Assembly (NCBI GenBank): GCA_029582155.1 | Contig: CM055907.1 | Coordinates: 16,094,974 to 16,158,973 of the forward strand | Length of the DNA: 64,000 nt | Reading direction: 5' to 3' | DNA from: Panopea generosa | Taxonomy: Eukaryota > Mollusca > Bivalvia > Adapedonta > Hiatellidae | Shown here: one piece after another, positions 1-12,239 of the stretch | Numbering within the stretch: position 1 is the stretch's first letter | Layout of the letters: every line of letters starts with the position of its first letter | Translations under genes and position numbers: made by a program | The notes under the pieces: generated by a model | Databases searched by the model: none | What the model was told of the DNA's origin: nothing | What the model saw: only the letters and a program-made list of their open reading frames with translations

Positions 1-539
1 TGTATGACAATATTTATAGTCTGTTACAAATTGTAAATAACACAAGCTCTCCAGGGTGTAAACATATGTCTCAACTGCATTCACAGTGAGAGAGTGACGC
101 AAGCTTAAACTCATTTGAAGTAATAGTTAATGTTACACGCACTATATGCATTCATCTGATGACGAAAACCCTAAAAATGAAAATAAGTATTTTGGACAAA
201 CCGTGTTTATGAAATTGAATTTGCTGTATTTTGATGAAACTCTCGCAATACATTATCAACTTCCGACTAACTTTAGTTTCCATTCCAAAGTTCAACGAAA
301 AATTAGAGTTCCATGTATGTTTAAGAAGGAAGGTGTAATAGTGTTTCGTTTAATTAAATTGATTATATTTGGCAGCTCTCTTACCACATTTATCTGAGTT
401 AACCTTAACCATAGGTAAAGTAAGTGTTTGTCCCATAGCAGAAATAACATTCAAAGATAACATGTTCCACAACCGCCATAACAGCTAACCAACTCTTTCT
501 CTTTCTCTATATATATATATTGATATTGTGATAATTATT
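1..539. other. Unassigned A+T-rich intergenic or intronic DNA
   Basis: No gene, RNA or recognisable repeat was seen apart from a short TA tract near 511-521. An 83-codon open frame at 146-397 has no recognisable domain and is of a length expected by chance. Confidence 0.4.
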
Positions 540-790
540 AGAAGTAAAGACCAGACTACGGCAAGTGCGCAAACCATAGACAAAATATCAAGGCATCTAC
601 CAAGCAAATATATTTGGTGTCAACCATGACTTATAAATTATGGTTTTACATACATAAACTGATAGTTTTATGTGAGTAAGATCCAGTAAAGGAATAATGA
701 CTACTCACATACTATACGAAGGGCAGACATAGATATCCGTTGAACTATAGAGATACAGTAAAAAATGATTTTTTTCATTAAGGGAGACAA
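540..790 (+). repeat. Dispersed repeat, copy 1 (partner at 25090-25410)
   Basis: This stretch shares ordered blocks with 25090-25410: ACCAGACTACGGC, GCAAACCATAGACA, GGCATCTACCAA, a TTTGGTGTC block, ACTCACAT plus a CTATA block, and a final AAGGGA. The two copies are in the same orientation, diverged, and differ by indels. No coding potential or terminal repeats were identified, so the class of element is unknown. Confidence 0.6.
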
Positions 791-889
791 TTTTTATATA
801 GATATATTGATATTCATATAAAGGTATGTATAGGTGTATATATCATATTAATAATGATAAGAATGAAATAGATATAGTTGACTTGAGCA

Positions 890-1065
890 ACGTTCTAACT
901 TCCCCCTCCAGATATCGTTGCTTAGCAAGCAATGATATACGAGCACGCTGATTGGTTATTTGCATCAACGGAAGTAAAATAACGTCATTGTTTGGTAAAT
1001 ATATCCAATTGAAATTTTATGATTATTGGACGTCAAGCAGAAAATTCGATGATTTTAACAAAAGA
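890..1065 (+). repeat. Partial copy of the GACGTCA short interspersed element (MITE-like)
   Basis: The block GAGCACGCTGATTGGTTATTTGC followed by GGAAGTAAAATAACGTCA matches the core of the copies at 28291-28520, 30426-30665 and 63415-63627, all of which contain TGATTGGTCAGT..GCTTC and a (G)ACGTCA motif. Both ends are too diverged to place. Confidence 0.45.
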
Positions 1066-2032
1066 ATATAACGTTTCTGAATCGAGTAATTCAAACATAC
1101 GAAGAAACTGCCACCCCATTTGAACGGTCGGTAGCAAAAGCAAACAATCTAACCGATATAAAAACTATTATAAGTAATTTACATGAATAATGCGTTACAG
1201 AGATAGAACCTGACGTTAAGTTTATGTACACAAGGTCACTTCAATAACAATAACATAAAGGTGTCACCGTACGTGCAGAAACTGAAATTTATTATCGGCA
1301 AAACTTCGCAGATTATTTTTGCCAACTCGTTAAATAAACGTAACATTTAATGAGCTCTTATGTAAGATTCTTTATAAATATGGTTTGAATTTTCGCAGTA
1401 TTGTATGAAATAGTAAGATGTTTTCATTTATGTGTAATTTAATACTTTTTGTATTTGTTTAATGTCTACTTATTCAAGATATTGGTTTAATATATTTTGT
1501 CTACTTTTTTTACGTTTCAATAAGCGTTTAAATAATATTAACGTGCATTTGTTTCTAATTCGTTTCTAATTATGCTCAGATTGTTCTTTAAATTGAGAAA
1601 ATTCAATTCAATCAGTGAATCTGGTTGATGTACAACCAGCGCTTGATGTCACATTTCCACACTATTTCCCTCTCCAAAAACAAGTACAGCCGACACGTCA
1701 AGCAACATAAATTCTATAGACTGAATACAAAGAAGAAGGTATAAATAACCAATCCCAATTTTGACACATCTGAAGGACTAAATTGCAATTGCTTTCTGAA
1801 AACTCCTAGTAGAAACACATAATTGATCATAATGTCGGGTTGCAGGAAATGACAGTATGCCTGACTTACATGTATGACCATCTATATACTATGCGGCTAA
1901 AAACAAAATTACTAAGACACTTTTCCTGGAACAGGATAATAACATTTAAAGCATTTTTTTGTTGTTAACTTACAACATTATTTCACTTTTTATACTACAA
2001 CCATACTATAACCAGTTTTTACACCAAAGTTG
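1066..2032. other. Unassigned A+T-rich DNA
   Basis: No open frame of note, RNA gene or repeat was recognised in this stretch. Confidence 0.4.
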
Positions 2033-2096
2033 TGGTCTAGTTGATGAGCGTCCGCCCCGCTAGTGTAATGTCCTGAACTCGATACCAGCTCTAATC
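2033..2096 (+). repeat. tRNA-like SINE head (degenerate)
   Basis: GTGGTCTAGTTGATGAGCG resembles a tRNA D-arm/A-box, and CTGAACTCGATACC some 40 bases downstream resembles a T-arm/B-box. The arrangement matches the 5' head of tRNA-derived SINEs rather than an intact tRNA gene because no acceptor stem closes. It could be the displaced head of the SINE-A body at 2343-2533, or a separate family. Confidence 0.45.
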
Positions 2097-2099
2097 ATT

Positions 2100-2290
2100 A
2101 TATATACAGTCAACTTGTGCAAACGGTCACCTATTATATGCAGCCAATTGTCTTAAACAGCCACATTTGTTATTTCCCATGTCTATGCTATTAGAGCAGA
2201 GTAACCTGTATTAAGCATCAACCTGTCTTTAAAGGCCACTTTTGCTCCATCCCTTGACCGGCTGCTTAATGCAGGTTTGCCTGTTCTTGA
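2100..2290 (+). repeat. Short element with inverted CCTGTATTAAGC repeats
   Basis: AACCTGTATTAAGCA at 2203-2217 is answered by its near-reverse complement TGCTTAATGCAGGTT at 2263-2277, and the loop carries ACCTGTCTTTAAAGGCCACTTTTG. Looser copies of the same words (GTCACC, CAGCCA, GGCCAC) repeat upstream from 2125. I recall similar CCTGTATTAAG elements as common dispersed repeats in marine invertebrates; that link is from memory. Confidence 0.5.
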
Positions 2291-2342
2291 AAACTCGTAC
2301 TAATAACTGCCTCATTTTGCGCTCATAATTTACGGGACAGCT

Positions 2343-2492
2343 TTAGGTATGATTGGTCAGGCGTCAATATAATGTGACTGGATGGGGAACTGCGTCACAA
2401 TACTCTAGTGTAGAAGCGCTCAGAAATACTGTCTCAAATAAACGTCGCTGCGATATGACTGAAACAATGTTGCAAGCGATGCTTAGTTCCAT

Positions 2493-2525
<33 letters not shown>

Positions 2526-2533
2526 GAAACAAC
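2343..2533 (+). repeat. SINE-A 3' body with CAA-repeat tail
   Basis: The stretch matches the body of the full-length SINE-A at 22421-22755: a diverged GGTCTGGTCGG block, ATAATGTGACTGG, the GAAATACTGTCTCAAATA block, GATATGACTGAAA, and a tail of about ten CAA units at 2493-2525. It lacks the tRNA-like head, which may be the degenerate head at 2033-2096 separated by the inserted CCTGTATTAAGC element. The glutamine-run open frame across it (2353-2577) is a by-product of the tail. Confidence 0.75.
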
Positions 2534-3070
2534 ATACATGTAACACTAAGTATTTTAACGATACAATAAGTTCTTAGTAATGTCATAAAAGTGTATTCAT
2601 AGGAATAACACTAGTTGGAATAAACCCAATTTTGATATTTAACATTACGAGTTCCTAAAAAGAAACAAACATCAGCTAACCTTTATGTATAAATATGACA
2701 AACAATACCCATGTAAGCATTTTATGGCATTTAAGATATTGTAAATTTTCAAAGCCATCAATTTATACAACACAAATGTAAAACAGTACGTTTGAAATAA
2801 CACATATAGCTCAACCAATAGCTATCATACAAAAAAAATATATACATCGATATTACCTCTTCTACTCAATGCCGCTCTATATTAGTGTTTATGCTATATT
2901 AACATGTGAAAGTGATGCATTGTGTGGCATAATTAAGGCATTAACTTCGTTGAAGCAATACTTACTAAACCGTTTCGAAGCCAATATCGCTGTATACATA
3001 ATTAAACGATATTGTTGTGCATCGAGTTAAGCCAATGTAAATGTATTACAGACGATTATAAAGAGGATAA
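2534..3070. other. Unassigned A+T-rich DNA
   Basis: Nothing recognisable; no open frame of note. Confidence 0.4.
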
Positions 3071-3115
3071 AGTACCTATGCAAAGGGTTCGAATTCTCGT
3101 CTCGGCGATGCACAT
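3071..3115 (+). repeat. Possible tRNA-like SINE head remnant
   Basis: AAGGGTTCGAATTCTCG matches a B-box core (GGTTCGAATCC type), but no convincing A-box lies upstream and the body following it matches none of the other families here. Weak call. Confidence 0.25.
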
Positions 3116-3629
3116 GTTTTCTGTTGATGGCATATGAATGACGCAAAATATTGAAACAAACAATTATAGATAAATGAATGAATCTTTACGCACGTCGAAA
3201 CATTATGTCATTATGTGCGCGCTAAAACAAACATACATTTATTGTTAAACAGGGTCTATAAATTCATTTAAAACCTATAACATCTAATTTACCTGATAGT
3301 TTCCTCAATTCGATATTCAAATTTGGTTTACCTGACATATTCCTATCTCAATCTTCATAACCTATTTCCCATTTCATACCTACAGTTATCTAACTTATCT
3401 TCCTATCTCGTCAAAGGTCACACCTTGTAACAGGACAGTTACGAAAACTTATACCGCGACCATCTCGACAAAAGAAGCTTCAATAGTAATAATACGAACA
3501 ATATATGCCGCATAATTATTGTTTATCACGTCAAAAAGGACCTCCAATAACACTGACAACTACCATCTGTTCCTAGACACTTATGTGTTATATCAAAACG
3601 ACATGAAACTATAAAAACGCCAGATACTA
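3116..3629. other. Unassigned DNA, pyrimidine-rich around 3290-3430
   Basis: The stretch 3290-3430 is rich in short CT/CCT words with repeated ACCT and TATCT motifs but shows no clear period. Nothing else was recognised. Confidence 0.3.
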
Positions 3630-4955
3630 CTGCTGGTTATATCTCCTAACCACTTCTCTCTCGCCATAATGACATGCACCTACATTTACAGCTGGTTATA
3701 TCTCCTAACCACTGCTCTCTCGTCATAATGACGTACAGCTTCAATTACAGCTGGTTATATATCACAACCACTGCTCTCTCGTCATAATGACATGCAGCTT
3801 CATTTGCAGCTGGTTATATCTCACAACCACTGCTCACTCGTCATAATGACATGCAGCTTCATTTGCAGCTGGTTATATCTCACAACCACTGCTCACTCGT
3901 CATAATGACATGCAGCTACAATTACATCTGGTTATATCTCCTAACCACTGCTTTCCCGTCATAATGACGTACAGCTTCAATTACAGCTGGTTATATATCA
4001 CAACCACTGCTCTCTCGTCATGATGACATGCAGCTTCATTTGCAGCTGGTTATATCTCACAACCACTGCTCACTCGTCATAATGACATGCAGCTTCATTT
4101 GCAGCTGGTTATATCTCACAACCACTGCTCACTCGTCATAATGACATGCAGCTACAATTACAGCTGGTTATATCTCTTAACCGCTGCTCTCTCGTCATAA
4201 TGACATGCAGCTACAATTACAGCTGGTTATATATCACAACCACTTCTCTTTCGTCATAATGACATGCAGCTTCATTTGCAGCTGGTTATATCTCACAACC
4301 ACTGCTCTTTCGTCATAATGACATGCAGCTTCATTTGCAGCTGGTTATATCTCACAACCACTGCTCACTCGTCATAATGACATGCAGCTACAATTACAGC
4401 TGGTTATATATCACAACCACTGCTCTTTCGTCATAATGACATGCAGCTTCATTTGCAGCTGGTTATATCTGATAACCGCTGCTCTCTCGTCATAATGACA
4501 TGCAGCTACAGTTACAACTGGTTATATCTCACTATCTCTGCTCTCTCGTCATAACGACATGCAGCTACAGATACAACTGGTTATATATACTAACCACTGC
4601 TTTTTCGTCATAATGACATGCAGCTACAGTTACAGCTGGTTATATTTCATAACCACTGCTCTCTCGTTATAATGACATGCAGCTAGTTACAGCTGGTCGT
4701 ATCTCCTAACCACTGCTCTCTCGTCATAATGACATGCAGCTACAGTTACAGCTGGTTATATTTCATAACCACTGCTCTCTCGTTATAACGACATGCAGCT
4801 AGTAACAGCTGGTTATATCTCCTGACCACTGTTTTCTCGTCATAATGATATGCAGTTACAGTAACAACTGGTTGTATGTCATAACCACTGCTTTCTCGTC
4901 ATAATGATATGCAGCTACAGTAACAGCTGGTTATATCTCATAACAACTTATCTCA
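3630..4955 (+). repeat. 59-bp minisatellite array, about 22 copies
   Basis: Tandem units of 59 bp contain CAGCTGGTTATATCTC, ACCACTGCTC and TCGTCATAATGACATGCAG. Each unit carries the near-palindrome GTCATAATGAC and the E-box-like CAGCTG. A variant unit (ACGTACAGCTTCAATTACAG) recurs at 3722 and 3958, exactly four units apart, so a higher-order block of 4 x 59 bp was duplicated inside the array. Units at the right end are more diverged, as is usual for array edges. Because 59 is not a multiple of three the array does not keep an open frame. Confidence 0.95.
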
Positions 4956-4961
4956 TAATGA

Positions 4962-5425
4962 CACCAAGCAACCACTGTCTAACCATTAGCCCCGGCGTGA
5001 TGTTTAAAGTGTCAAAACAAACAAGTCTGTCAGACATTTCCTCAAAGCTGTAATGGACATATTCCCTACTCTAATGGAACCATAATTCATTTAATCATTC
5101 ATGTTGTTATGCCAAATAAAAATCCATATCTCTATTTTGACAGAATAAATCATATTCAAAATCGACTGTAAAAACTTCAAAAGATAACACAAATTCCCAA
5201 GACAAAATTGAATAAGCAACTAGATGAATTTGGCGCGCTCTCAATTTTCTGTAATTTAAAGGAAATCATATCAATCGCACTATACTATATATAATATACT
5301 ATACCATTAGATCGATCTCTGCCATATTAAGTTATATCGAATATTTATGGATATATTTTTGATTCTTTGATAGACTTGTAGTATATTATTGTAAAGACCA
5401 TCATTCTGAGTTAGAAAAATAGCAT
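4962..5425 (+). repeat. Right flank of the 59-bp array, duplicated at 14715-15165
   Basis: This stretch and 14715-15165 share many blocks in order: GTGTCAAAACAAACA, GTCTGTCAGACA, TAATGGAACCATAATTCATT, GTTGTTATGCCAAAT, AAGACAAAATTGAATAAGCA, CTGTAATTTAAAGGAAATCAT, ATATTTATGGATATATTT and AGACCATCATT. Array plus flank therefore moved as one unit. No coding potential. Confidence 0.9.
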
Positions 5426-6430
5426 GCCAAACGTTGCAATATTCATCATTTTTATATTTGTATTCAATCTTCGTACATTTCTATTATTTATATTGTTAAC
5501 TTAATATATAAATGCTTTTTTGATGATCAAAAAGAAGTGAATTTACAATACTAATATAAAAGATACAATATGAATATATTGTTCTATACCTGTAAGTGTA
5601 TAGCCAATCACCTACCGCAGATGTTACCACGTGGCCGTACAATATGTAAATGTTTATTGTATCCAATAACTTTGATATTGTACTGTTACAAATTCAAGAT
5701 GGAGACTAAAAAGGGAAATAAATTTACCTGTAGTAGAAAAAATTTCAACGATGAAAATAAACAACCGGCAAAATGTTCGGTATGACGATGACGTTGAGAA
5801 AATCCCAATATCTGTCACTGTAACTTCTTTCGTCCACCGCTTTGAACTCACGCTCACGGTTTATTTACTTGATTTTTCTTTACTACTTGTTTGATTAATT
5901 TTTTTCAGATTGAGGTATAGAATAAAAAATATCATTTTACGGTGTTGTATATAATATGGGAATATATTGTTCTCGTACGAGTATAATATCTTCCCATATT
6001 GTACAAATCACCATTAAATAACCTTAAATTATGTAAATCAAAAAATTACCATACAAATCAACAGCTATCACATACAAACAAATGAAACATATAGAATACC
6101 AATGAAACAGTATACATTGTAAATTGTTAATCAGGAATAATTACTAAATACAAATAAGAATACAAAATGCAAATAAAACAATATACAATATAAATAGAAC
6201 AATATCAAATACGAATGAGCTAATATAGAATACAAATTTGTCATTGATATAAAAAAGCCATAGTTTTTAGATTGAATACAAATATGAAAATATTTTATAT
6301 TACAACGTTTAACATGCCATATAGAAATGCGCCTAAATGGTTAGTATATGTTTGCATGTATGGATGAAACATTGACATACTGTATGTTCAATCTACGTTG
6401 ACCTTTCTTAATGCTACATCTTAACTTAGC
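5426..6430. other. Unassigned A+T-rich DNA
   Basis: Two overlapping open frames of about 70 codons (5570-5785 plus, 5654-5857 minus) show no domain and look like chance. Imperfect AATAGAACAATA/AATACAAAT words recur at 6100-6240 without a fixed period. Confidence 0.35.
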
Positions 6431-6433
6431 GTC

Positions 6434-6672
6434 AGTACAGAGTTACATACTAAGTCTTATCTTGGCTTGAGTACAGAGTTACATACTAAGTCTTATATTG
6501 GCTTGAGTACAGAGTTACATACTAAGTCTTATCTTGGCTTGAGTACAGAGTTACATACTAAGTCTTATCTTGGCGTCAGTACAGAATTACATACTAAATC
6601 TTATCTTGGCGACAGTACAGAGTTACATACTAAGTCTTATCTTTGCGTCAGTACAGAGTTACAAACACATGT
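6434..6672 (+). repeat. 36-bp minisatellite, about 6.5 copies
   Basis: Units of 36 bp begin at 6434, 6470, 6506, 6542, 6578, 6614 and 6650 (last partial) and contain AGAGTTACATACTAAGTC and TTATCTTGGC. Because 36 is divisible by three, one frame reads a 12-residue repeat (STELHTKSYLGL type) from 6467 to 6703. There is no evidence that it is expressed. Confidence 0.95.
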
Positions 6673-6911
6673 CATACACACATCTAAGACTAGTCTTGGT
6701 TAAGTTTTATACATCTCTGTACGGAATATGTTTGTTGGCAGCATGTATATCTTTTTTATGTTATATATGAAACACTAAACAAAGATGTGTTCTTAATTTC
6801 CATTATAGTACATATAGCATACGATATGCTGTACGTTGATTAAGCCATAAGAGAAAGTAAGAGAGTTGCTGATTGATAAATAACATACGAGTTTATATTG
6901 TGATAATCGTA

Positions 6912-7202
6912 AACAGTATATCCAGTACTTCTCTCCTCTGCCATTTATCTCTGTCTAGGTCTAAGAAAATAGTCCCGCGTAAGCATAATATGAGTGAACT
7001 GACCCATAAACAGTATATCGAGTACTTTTCTCCTACACTATTCATCTCTGTCCAAGTCTTAGAAAATAGTCCGGCGTAAGCATTATATGCGTGAACTGAC
7101 CCATAAACAGTTCATCGAGTACCTCTCTCCTCTACGATTCATCTCTGTCTAGGTCTAAGAAAACAGTCCCGCGCAAGCATAATATGCGTGAACTGAACCA
7201 TA
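6912..7202 (+). repeat. 97-bp tandem repeat, three copies
   Basis: Copies start at 6912, 7009 and 7106. Each reads AACAGT, TCGAGTAC, TCTCTCCTCT, CATCTCTGTC, AAGAAAATAGTCC and GCATAATATG.GTGAACTGA with a few substitutions. Function unknown. Confidence 0.95.
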
Positions 7203-8844
7203 AAAACAAGGTCTGGATAAAATATTGAAATTTGAAACACTGGTACACGTACGATGTTTCTTAACGGACGTTTCGTTTATGTAATAAACTACGGTGGGAG
7301 GTTACCTAGTGACTACGACGCAGTTAATTAGGCTGTTTAATGAAGAAATTCGTATCACGATTATAGCCAACACTTATAATTATCGTTGAATTGTTATTCA
7401 ATATTAAACCTCACCGAGGAGTTTGTAAATACTGGAATCAGTCCTTGTTAATTTTCAATTTCAATATTTGCATATACTATACTTAATATTGAATATATTT
7501 TTATCCCAGATCTTCTATCAGTTATATCGGATCGACTGCAATATTAGTTAATAAGTTAAATTTGTGTTTTAAAGTTATGCAATTTTAGATTGAATTTAAA
7601 AACAACAAGATTTGTATTGGCTTATCATTCATGTAATAACTTAATTTAAAACAAAATACCTTTCTTTCCTATTTAAAGGCGTAAATTATAGTATATGCTG
7701 TTTTGCATGCAGATACATCAACCGCAACATTTTTGCACTGTGACATTCTCTTTCGACGATTTGTGTTAGACTAAACAAAAATAAAAATTAAGTATCTGTT
7801 TTAGCTTTCAATTTTCTCTAAAACGCAACTAACACCATGATATCGAGTGTCTAGATTATATATTGACGATACATATTTATATATTGTTATTTAAACGAGA
7901 CGGTAGAACAATAGAGTCAATTGTCTTATTCCATGTCTGAACAGTTGACTTACCAAAAACAACACTCAGTGCTCGGTATGCCCCGGATATCAGCGGTTTA
8001 GTTTAACTATATGTTATTGTATATATTGATGTACACACGAATAATATCAAAACAATTATATTTATATATAGTGCAAATGGACAAGGCTACAACATTAGAA
8101 ACAGACCTCCCTCAAGAGAAAATCATAGTTCAATGTATGCAATTTCCGATACTTAAATGTTATCACGTTACGTTATTCAAGGTAGGTATAAACATGTATC
8201 TTTTATCGAAGACGCTTTGCCAAATAAAACATTTATAAAAGAAAAATAATTCGAATAAAACAGAAACAACTAATAAAGATAATATTTATAAATAGACATA
8301 AAATGTTGTGAAGTGAAAAAAAAAATATGCTCGAAAATAGTAACCCTAATCTGACAAGATGAACTTTCCCTAAACTGCCGAACCCCGTGATAAAAGGTTC
8401 AATTAAGCAAACCGTCAGAGTTTTGAAAGACACAATCAGCGGTGAAAGGTCAATGGCCATTACAGATTAAAATACTGTTGTAATATAATCTGAACATTCT
8501 TGCACTCTACAGTAATCATAAATGAACTTTACATCATTGTTCTGTATCTCAAAGGGTATTGCTACAGAAATAAGAAGAAGTAAGACTAAATTTGTCGATT
8601 CCACCGTGTCTAGTCATCGGCCATTTTCTTCATAATTTCTGTTTTACTTTTCTCGCACGTTCTACAAAATGTTAGCGTTTGTTTTATTTAGTGAAAGTTA
8701 ATGGGTATTTTCAAATTATATGCCAACTTTAATGCATAAATAGAAATATTCCATAGTTATAGTGTTTATTAAACACCTTCAGTTGTAGCACCCAAAAAAA
8801 TGTTCTAATAGGAAATTTATTATATTTTTACCTACCAGTATTAA
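7203..8844. other. Unassigned A+T-rich DNA
   Basis: Open frames at 8011-8238 (plus) and 8233-8460 (minus) are about 75 codons each, with no recognisable domain, signal or splice context. Nothing else was seen. Confidence 0.35.
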
Positions 8845-8925
8845 GTGTATAATTGGCAAAACCAAGAACCCCCAGTGTTGTCGTTTTGATTGCTACTTAA
8901 ACATTAGTGCACATTGCGATCTCTC
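8845..8925 (+). repeat. Short dispersed repeat, copy 1 (partner at 18315-18410)
   Basis: GTATAATTGGCAAA, CCAGTGTTGTCGTTTTGAT and GTGCACATTGCGAT match the ordered blocks GTATAAATTGGCAAA, CTAGTGCTGTCGTTTTGAT and ATGCACATTGTGAT at 18315-18410. The class of element is unknown. Confidence 0.5.
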
Positions 8926-9050
8926 TGTTGAAGTTATGCAAAATTGTTATATGAAACTGTCATTAAAGATAACATATTTATAACGATAATGGGAAGTGAA
9001 CGAATTATTTTATATTCATGTGTTTTAATGCTTACTGCTGAAAACGTATA

Positions 9051-9205
9051 CCGCAGGTTTGGTCTAGGTAAATGGTCAGCTTTGAATGCGGAAGGTCGTG
9101 GATTTGATCTTCGGCCGGGTCATACCATAGACTTGAACATGACACTAGAAAATTCCTCGCTTCGCGCTCAGCATTTAGAGAATAATTCTAGGTATTTTAG
9201 GGCTG
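9051..9205 (+). repeat. SINE-A 5' head and upper body (truncated)
   Basis: TTTGGTCTAGG (A-box-like), GCGGAAGGTCGTGGATTTGATC (B-box-like) and CATACCATAGACTT are followed by CGCTTCGCGCTCAGCATTTAGAG and TTCTAGGT, matching the first half of the full-length copy at 22421. The second half and the CAA tail are missing. It sits inside a 105-codon open frame (8944-9261) that is therefore not a gene. Confidence 0.75.
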
Positions 9206-9439
9206 CAATCGTACATATTCGGCAAATATCGTCATCCTTCGGTATTAGACCTCGTAAATAGTTGTAGGAATACACCAATTGGTAATTTGCCCCGGCAAGT
9301 TACTTCCCGTTATTATCGTAAACAAAAATGGCTGACTTTTCGACGTGCAGGCTTTATTTCAAAGCTTTTACTGCCAATAACATTATACATGTCTCTATTC
9401 TTTAGTAAACATAATGAGCACGTTTTCAGGTTGATAGTC

Positions 9440-9620
9440 TCCATTTTGAATGTAGTCCGGCCATGTGTTAGTCTGGTACTCGGCAGAAAGGCCGGGTCAC
9501 AGCAATATGGCGGCCCCCGTATTATTTCCGAGGTTATTACGTAGTAATAGCCAAGGTGTTCCGAGTGTTAGGGCTGATGTCAGTATAATGTCTGTCCTAA
9601 AATTGACTTTACTACATCTT
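9440..9620 (+). other. CpG-richer patch, possible unnamed repeat
   Basis: GGCCGGGTCACAGCAATATGGCGGCCCC followed by ATTACGTAGTAATAG and GTCAGTATAATG is GC-rich against its surroundings. CAATATGGCGGC resembles a YY1 site and TTACGTAGTAA is a palindrome. It may be a fragment of a dispersed element; no second copy was found here. Confidence 0.3.
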
Positions 9621-12235
9621 AAGAACGTTCCCTCATTATATGCATCCAGTCGTTGGTTAATAGTAGTCAAGCAGATTCCGTCTAATAACTTGCAAAAAAA
9701 AAACGTGTTGAAACCGATCGAGTAAATAATGATTACATATAAGAAGAATATAAAAAAGACAATGCACATATATCACAGTGACCTCCGATAACCTTGATGA
9801 AATCATATATTCTTTTATTTTGTTCTATTTTTACTTTACTCCAAACTTTAGATACGGGAGTTCCCTTCATTTGTTTCTGTTCAAATCACCAAATAAAATT
9901 ATTTATTCTCGCAACTGATACATCAAAATTATCAACACATTTTATTTTTTTGAATCCGTTTGGCTATATGTATCGTTACTTTTATATATCCCCTTTACGA
10001 TTAGCATTAATAACATCCAGATCATACACAAGTATACCCCCACCAACGCGTAGGTTATTGGCATTTCGGAACATTTCCTAAACTCAATAATAAATGTATC
10101 AATATTCGCCTTATTGATGCAAAAAGGGACAAAGTGCCATATTATTTCATATACATTAAGTACCTTATTGTTTTAACGGGACGAAATAAGATTATATGTG
10201 TGTGAATTTTAAAATGTGTTTCTTGCATGTGCACATGTACATAGATTTTACTTGTTTCACGGCAGTTAATAAAAGTTTTTATTCTACACATTTACTGAAA
10301 AAGGTTCAGCATGAACTTCGCATAATCAAATATACTATTTTTATTGAGATTTATGCTATGAAATTATAAACCATAAAATGATGGTACATCATCATCCTTA
10401 TCATTATCGATGTCATATTCAATATTATTATAATATGTATCATCCTAGTAAAGGTTATGAGGCACACAAATCAAATCTTAACATTAATACAAAATTAGTT
10501 CCTGTTTTTACCGTACCATGTTTTATGATTTTTACTGGTAAAACAATAAACCTAACAATACGGATAAAGCAAATCTACTAGAAAAAATGCACTCGATCGT
10601 TTCATTGCTGTTCATTCTTTGGCCGTACCACAACACTAAACACTTCAAAATACAATTTGTAGCCAAACATCATTCCATACACAAATCAATAAGACGTGCG
10701 GATGAGGGAAGTGTATAACTAATTAAAGTTTTTTTCACAGCGAAATGACTGAACTGAGATTAGTTTCAAAAGTTATATACATTGGTTGACAAATAATTCA
10801 TCTGGATGTAGGAATGAATGGAAGAGAATCGCAAGAAGTTGCAGTGAAAAACCAATCCGTTTAAGGACTGCTACAGCCTGTGTTTAATCTCAGCACCGAA
10901 AAACATTATCGGACTAACCTTCTACGAAACTCTTGAATATATTGCATTACATAATTTTTGATATTGACTTATTTTTTACTAATGATAACCTGAAATGAAT
11001 TCTTATTGATAGATATAGCATTAATCAGTTATCTTTGCATTATATAAGCATTGTATTAGCATATTTAAATATTTATATGATATTAACATGCTGTCATATT
11101 TAACATAACATTGATTCCATTACTTTCTACTTTAATTTCTGTTAAATAATTGACAAACAATGTATTTTCTAAAAAGCATTATAATTTTTCATAATATTGT
11201 AAACATTTCAAATTTGAATATAGACACTAAAATATAAACTAATTAGCGTGGACACGTTCAGTAAATGCATGAATTAAACAATAAACATAAAGTAAACAAG
11301 TAGAATTTATCAATAATATTATGTTCATGCAAAGTCCTGCCAAACAAATGTAATATACAATAACGGTTTATACTAAAGTGTACGTATATGCTATGTGGTC
11401 CATTAGATGTATAATTCAGACATTAACACAAGTATGCTGTTTTATTTACATTTTGTCTAGTTTTGTTAAACGCTTAGACATCGTTTGCAAAGACATTGCC
11501 TTTGTTGTCATAATCAACCAATACACGTTTATTAAATTACACCTATGTCAATATATCACAGACGACTCATAGCTGAATATGAGAAAGTGAAATCCCGGCA
11601 CGATATTGTAAATTATATAAATAATATGTGTTCAAGGAACTAATTGATTAATTGATTAATTAAATGAATATTATTGGATAATAATTCGGACATGCAATGA
11701 CGTTTTATTATATACATGTATTCGAATATACATCATTACTAGACGCCATCTTCTTTCTTTAAACTCTATAGCAATTAGGTTAAATACTTAAATTACAACT
11801 ATATTATGTACACACACTTTCAACTTTGTCAATATGTCCTATAAAACAGCCAGTAAAACACCAAGTCCTGATAATAGATGCGTTTGCCTTTTATTAAACC
11901 TAAGCCAACATTATCTGCGTAATTTATCTTCTAAAACCAATGCCTGTTTCAACAACTGGACTCGTAGATAAACAGTGACTATCTTACAACTTGCCAATTA
12001 GAAACATAACTGCAGGTGATATATATTAATCGCCAAGCGTATCGAGCCAACACTGGCCTATAACTGGCAGTTAGAACTACCGATACCCCAATCATCCCAT
12101 CTTACCTTGAACATGATGCTGGTAACGACAGGTAGTATATCTTTATGTTTTATAACAACTGCTGATTTGTTTCAATTGAATATTTACACAATGGTAGCTA
12201 AAACAAACTTAAGTTTGAATAAATTTAGTTGAAAC
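9621..12235. other. Unassigned A+T-rich DNA
   Basis: Several 60-95 codon open frames occur (9794-10081, 10378-10581, 11378-11572) without domains or splice context. A short ATTGATTAATTGATTAATT run at 11642 looks like a SINE-B type tail without a body. Nothing else was recognised. Confidence 0.35.
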
Positions 12236-12239
12236 CTGT

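Noticed and set aside
2353..2577. Open frame with a glutamine run
   Set aside because: It is the SINE-A body plus its CAA tail; the opposite strand gives an equally long cysteine run.
3630..4955. CRISPR array
   Set aside because: Units are repeated over their full length with no unique spacers; the sequence is animal minisatellite DNA.
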